Source: an uncultured Saprospiraceae bacterium
GTDB lineage: Bacteria; Bacteroidota; Bacteroidia; Chitinophagales; Saprospiraceae
NCBI GenBank assembly: GCA_938041325.1
Contig: CALIAG010000269.1
Coordinates: 1-52,122, forward strand
Direction: 5' to 3'
DNA: 52,122 bases
Notes under the pieces: generated by a model
The model's database searches: none
Told to the model about the DNA's origin: nothing
Seen by the model: only the letters and a program-made list of their open reading frames with translations
Translations under genes and position numbers: made by a program
Shown here: positions 50,673-52,122 of the stretch, one piece after another
Numbering within the stretch: position 1 is the stretch's first letter
How the letters are laid out: each line of letters begins with the position of its first letter

Positions 50673-51401
50673 TTAATTATATCGTCTGCGGATTAATTTG
50701 ATAAATACCTGTGCTTTTTTCTTTCTGTCTTTAGCAGTCCAATTGTATTTGGTAGCGGTTGCAGCAAGGATAGGTTTAGCCTCTTCAAAAGAAGAGTAGC
50801 TATTTAATTTTTGGACAACATCATCAAAAGCAATCTGATCTTTTCCAAATAATTCATTTCGAGTAAGGATTTTTTCATTCAGACCCATCGCTTTTCTCAA
50901 ATCAGGAATAGGCATCGCATTCAATTTGTCTGATAGTTCTCTAGTCTCCTGGTTTTGATCAAATAAATCATCAAACTTTGGATCAATGCTCACAGGAGGA
51001 GCGACCTTAGTAACTGGAGTTGCAGCGTGAACTGGTGCTGGAGGAGGAGCAACTGGCTGCGGAGCAGGAGGAACATAAGTAACTCTAGGAGCTTCTACTC
51101 TAACTTCGTTGGCTTCTGCAGGGACTTCTCTCCTTATTACCGGTTCTGCTTTAGGCTGACTTACGGTCTTAGGCACAGGAATTTTTTCTACAGGAGTGAT
51201 TGGTTTGATTACTCGGCGAACAGGGGCTTTAATCTCAGTCGAGCCATTTGAATCACCCTCTCCAACAGTATCGTATAATTGCTTAATGTAGCTAAGCATC
51301 AAATCTTTTTCAAAAACATCGACATTGTCTTCATCCAAAGCCATACTTTGATAAAGTCGGTTGATTTTTTCTAAAATTATTTTGACTTGCTTCAATTTCA
51401 T
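50673..51401 (-). CDS. Conserved protein with proline-rich middle, unknown function
   Basis: The 242-residue protein has three parts. Residues 1-45 are helical (VKIILEKINRLYQSMALDED, DLMLSYIKQLYD). Residues 55-150 are a proline/valine-rich linker (PAPQPVAPPPAPVHAATPV) without predicted structure. Residues 160-242 form a compact helical domain (LNEKILTRNELFGKDQIAFDDVVQKLNS, then KYNWTAKDRKKKAQVFIKLIRRRY). From memory this arrangement recurs in other Bacteroidota as an uncharacterised protein. No signal peptide is present. It lies 123 bp upstream of the rhomboid gene on the same strand. Confidence 0.8.
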   Translation of the reverse strand: MKLKQVKIILEKINRLYQSMALDEDNVDVFEKDLMLSYIKQLYDTVGEGDSNGSTEIKAPVRRVIKPITPVEKIPVPKTVSQPKAEPVIRREVPAEANEVRVEAPRVTYVPPAPQPVAPPPAPVHAATPVTKVAPPVSIDPKFDDLFDQNQETRELSDKLNAMPIPDLRKAMGLNEKILTRNELFGKDQIAFDDVVQKLNSYSSFEEAKPILAATATKYNWTAKDRKKKAQVFIKLIRRRYN

Positions 51402-51745
51402 ATAAGTTGTCGTTTTCAGATTGAAATTCTATCTTCGTGAAAGAAGAACAGAATGAATAAGAAGTTGTTAAAAAATGGATTACAATTAAATCATTCATCT
51501 ATTTTTAAATAACTTCTCTTTTATAAAAAGAAAAAATAGAGTTTTATTGCTTCAAGAAGAGGATTTTGACGAGTTTTTAACCGATTTTTAAGTATAATTT
51601 AAACTATTAAAAAGGTAAAAATGATTCGTTTCTTGAGTTAATTTACTTTGAAAAAGCTTTCTGCTTTTATTTTATCCCCTTTTTCAGCATTAAATATCAG
51701 GATCTTCTACCCAATTTTTTTGTAAAAATAAGTAATAATTAGCAT
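51402..51745. promoter_or_regulatory. Divergent spacer before thymidine kinase
   Basis: This 344-bp, very AT-rich spacer separates the proline-rich gene and tdk and must hold both promoters. A TTACTTTG at 51642-51649 differs from TAnnTTTG by one base. I see no hairpin, coding frame or repeat in it. Confidence 0.3.
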
Positions 51746-52122
51746 ATGTTTTTAGAACCACATTTTAAAGGTCAAAGAAGCGGTTGGATTGAGGTAATAT
51801 GTGGATCAATGTTTTCCGGAAAAACGGAAGAATTGATTCGACGATTAAAACGTGCTAGGATTGCAAACCAAAAAGTAGAAATTTTCAAACCAAAGATAGA
51901 TACTCGATACGATGTTGCCAAAGTAGTGTCGCACGATTCTAATTCAATAATGTCTCTTCCTATTGATAATTCTTCAAAATTATTAGAATTGTCTGAAGGG
52001 GTAGGAGTGATTGGAATTGATGAAGCACAATTTTTTGATATGGGTTTGCCGGAGGTTTGTCAAAGTTTGGCCCTTACGGGAAAAAGAGTAATCGTCGCTG
52101 GTTTGGATATGGATTATAAAGG
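51746..52122 (+). CDS. tdk: Thymidine kinase (cut by right edge)
   Basis: Thymidine kinase phosphorylates thymidine to dTMP in nucleotide salvage. The first 125 codons are present. The P-loop [18 protein letters not shown] lies around residues 20-37, and the Walker-B-like IGIDEAQFF around residues 90-98 is typical of type II (TK1-like) enzymes. The zinc-binding C-terminal part lies beyond the window. The ATG at 51746 matches the family N-terminus length. Confidence 0.95.
   Translation, partial: MFLEPHFKGQRSGWIEVICGSMFSGKTEELIRRLKRARIANQKVEIFKPKIDTRYDVAKVVSHDSNSIMSLPIDNSSKLLELSEGVGVIGIDEAQFFDMGLPEVCQSLALTGKRVIVAGLDMDYK

Overview
The window reads as chromosome of a low-GC Bacteroidota, most likely Saprospiria-like. 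Four things point there. A secreted protein ends in a type IX secretion (T9SS) C-terminal sorting domain. Several genes are preceded by TAnnTTTG -7 elements and few starts have a Shine-Dalgarno sequence. There is a LytS/LytTR regulator pair with a large Reg_prop sensor. There are also Bacteroidota-type families such as the FG-GAP/ASPIC-UnbV lipoprotein and the Lacal_2735 small protein. I see no rRNA, tRNA, CRISPR array, transposase or phage gene. Most of the window is ordinary chromosome.

Layout. 1-9.3 kb: truncated FG-GAP/UnbV lipoprotein, mtnA with a small unknown gene, a low-molecular-weight tyrosine phosphatase, a PorV/FadL-like outer-membrane barrel and sucA. 9.6-12.1 kb: rpsT, a T9SS cargo protein with a degenerate trypsin-like domain, and an SGNH-hydrolase lipoprotein. 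12.1-16.8 kb: paaG, a MoaD/ThiS-like carrier, a BNR-propeller protein, a Bax-inhibitor-1 membrane protein, paaY and a PqqB-like metallo-hydrolase lipoprotein. 17-20 kb: two unknown membrane proteins, a short-chain dehydrogenase and a methyltransferase. 20.1-23.0 kb (minus strand): a compact four-gene module with a coiled-coil protein, a roadblock-like protein, a Ras/Rab-like small GTPase and a degenerate histidine-kinase-like protein. 23.4-30.8 kb: polysaccharide deacetylase-like protein, upp, a Na+/solute symporter, an OmpA lipoprotein, a coiled-coil protein, a small lipoprotein and a 55-residue gene. 30.9-33.6 kb: glgA-glgC operon. 33.9-38.0 kb: propeller sensor kinase facing its probable LytTR response regulator. 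38-41.4 kb: extended SDR, anmK, a lipoprotein cytochrome c and a MocA-like nucleotidyltransferase. 41.7-48.3 kb: tetR-tolC-MFP-RND efflux operon. 48.3-49.75 kb: a hairpin-rich non-coding region with a candidate structured RNA and a 51-bp minisatellite. 49.7-52.1 kb: rhomboid protease, a proline-rich conserved protein and the start of thymidine kinase.

The best candidate for a poorly described system is the GTPase module at 20.1-23.0 kb. It combines a small GTPase carrying all five G motifs, but with Glu in place of the catalytic Gln, with a neighbour whose C-terminal half has the roadblock/LC7 (MglB-like) strand-helix-strand pattern. A coiled-coil protein and a PAS/ATPase-like protein without recognisable phosphotransfer residues complete it. 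The GTPase and roadblock genes overlap by 4 bp and the others are close, so they are probably co-expressed. Next in interest are the non-coding arrays that abut the stop codons of minus-strand genes (27.1, 39.1 and 49.5 kb), the 48.8-49.3 kb RNA-like region, and the MoaD-like/BNR pair between paaG and paaY. All functions are inferred from sequence reading alone.
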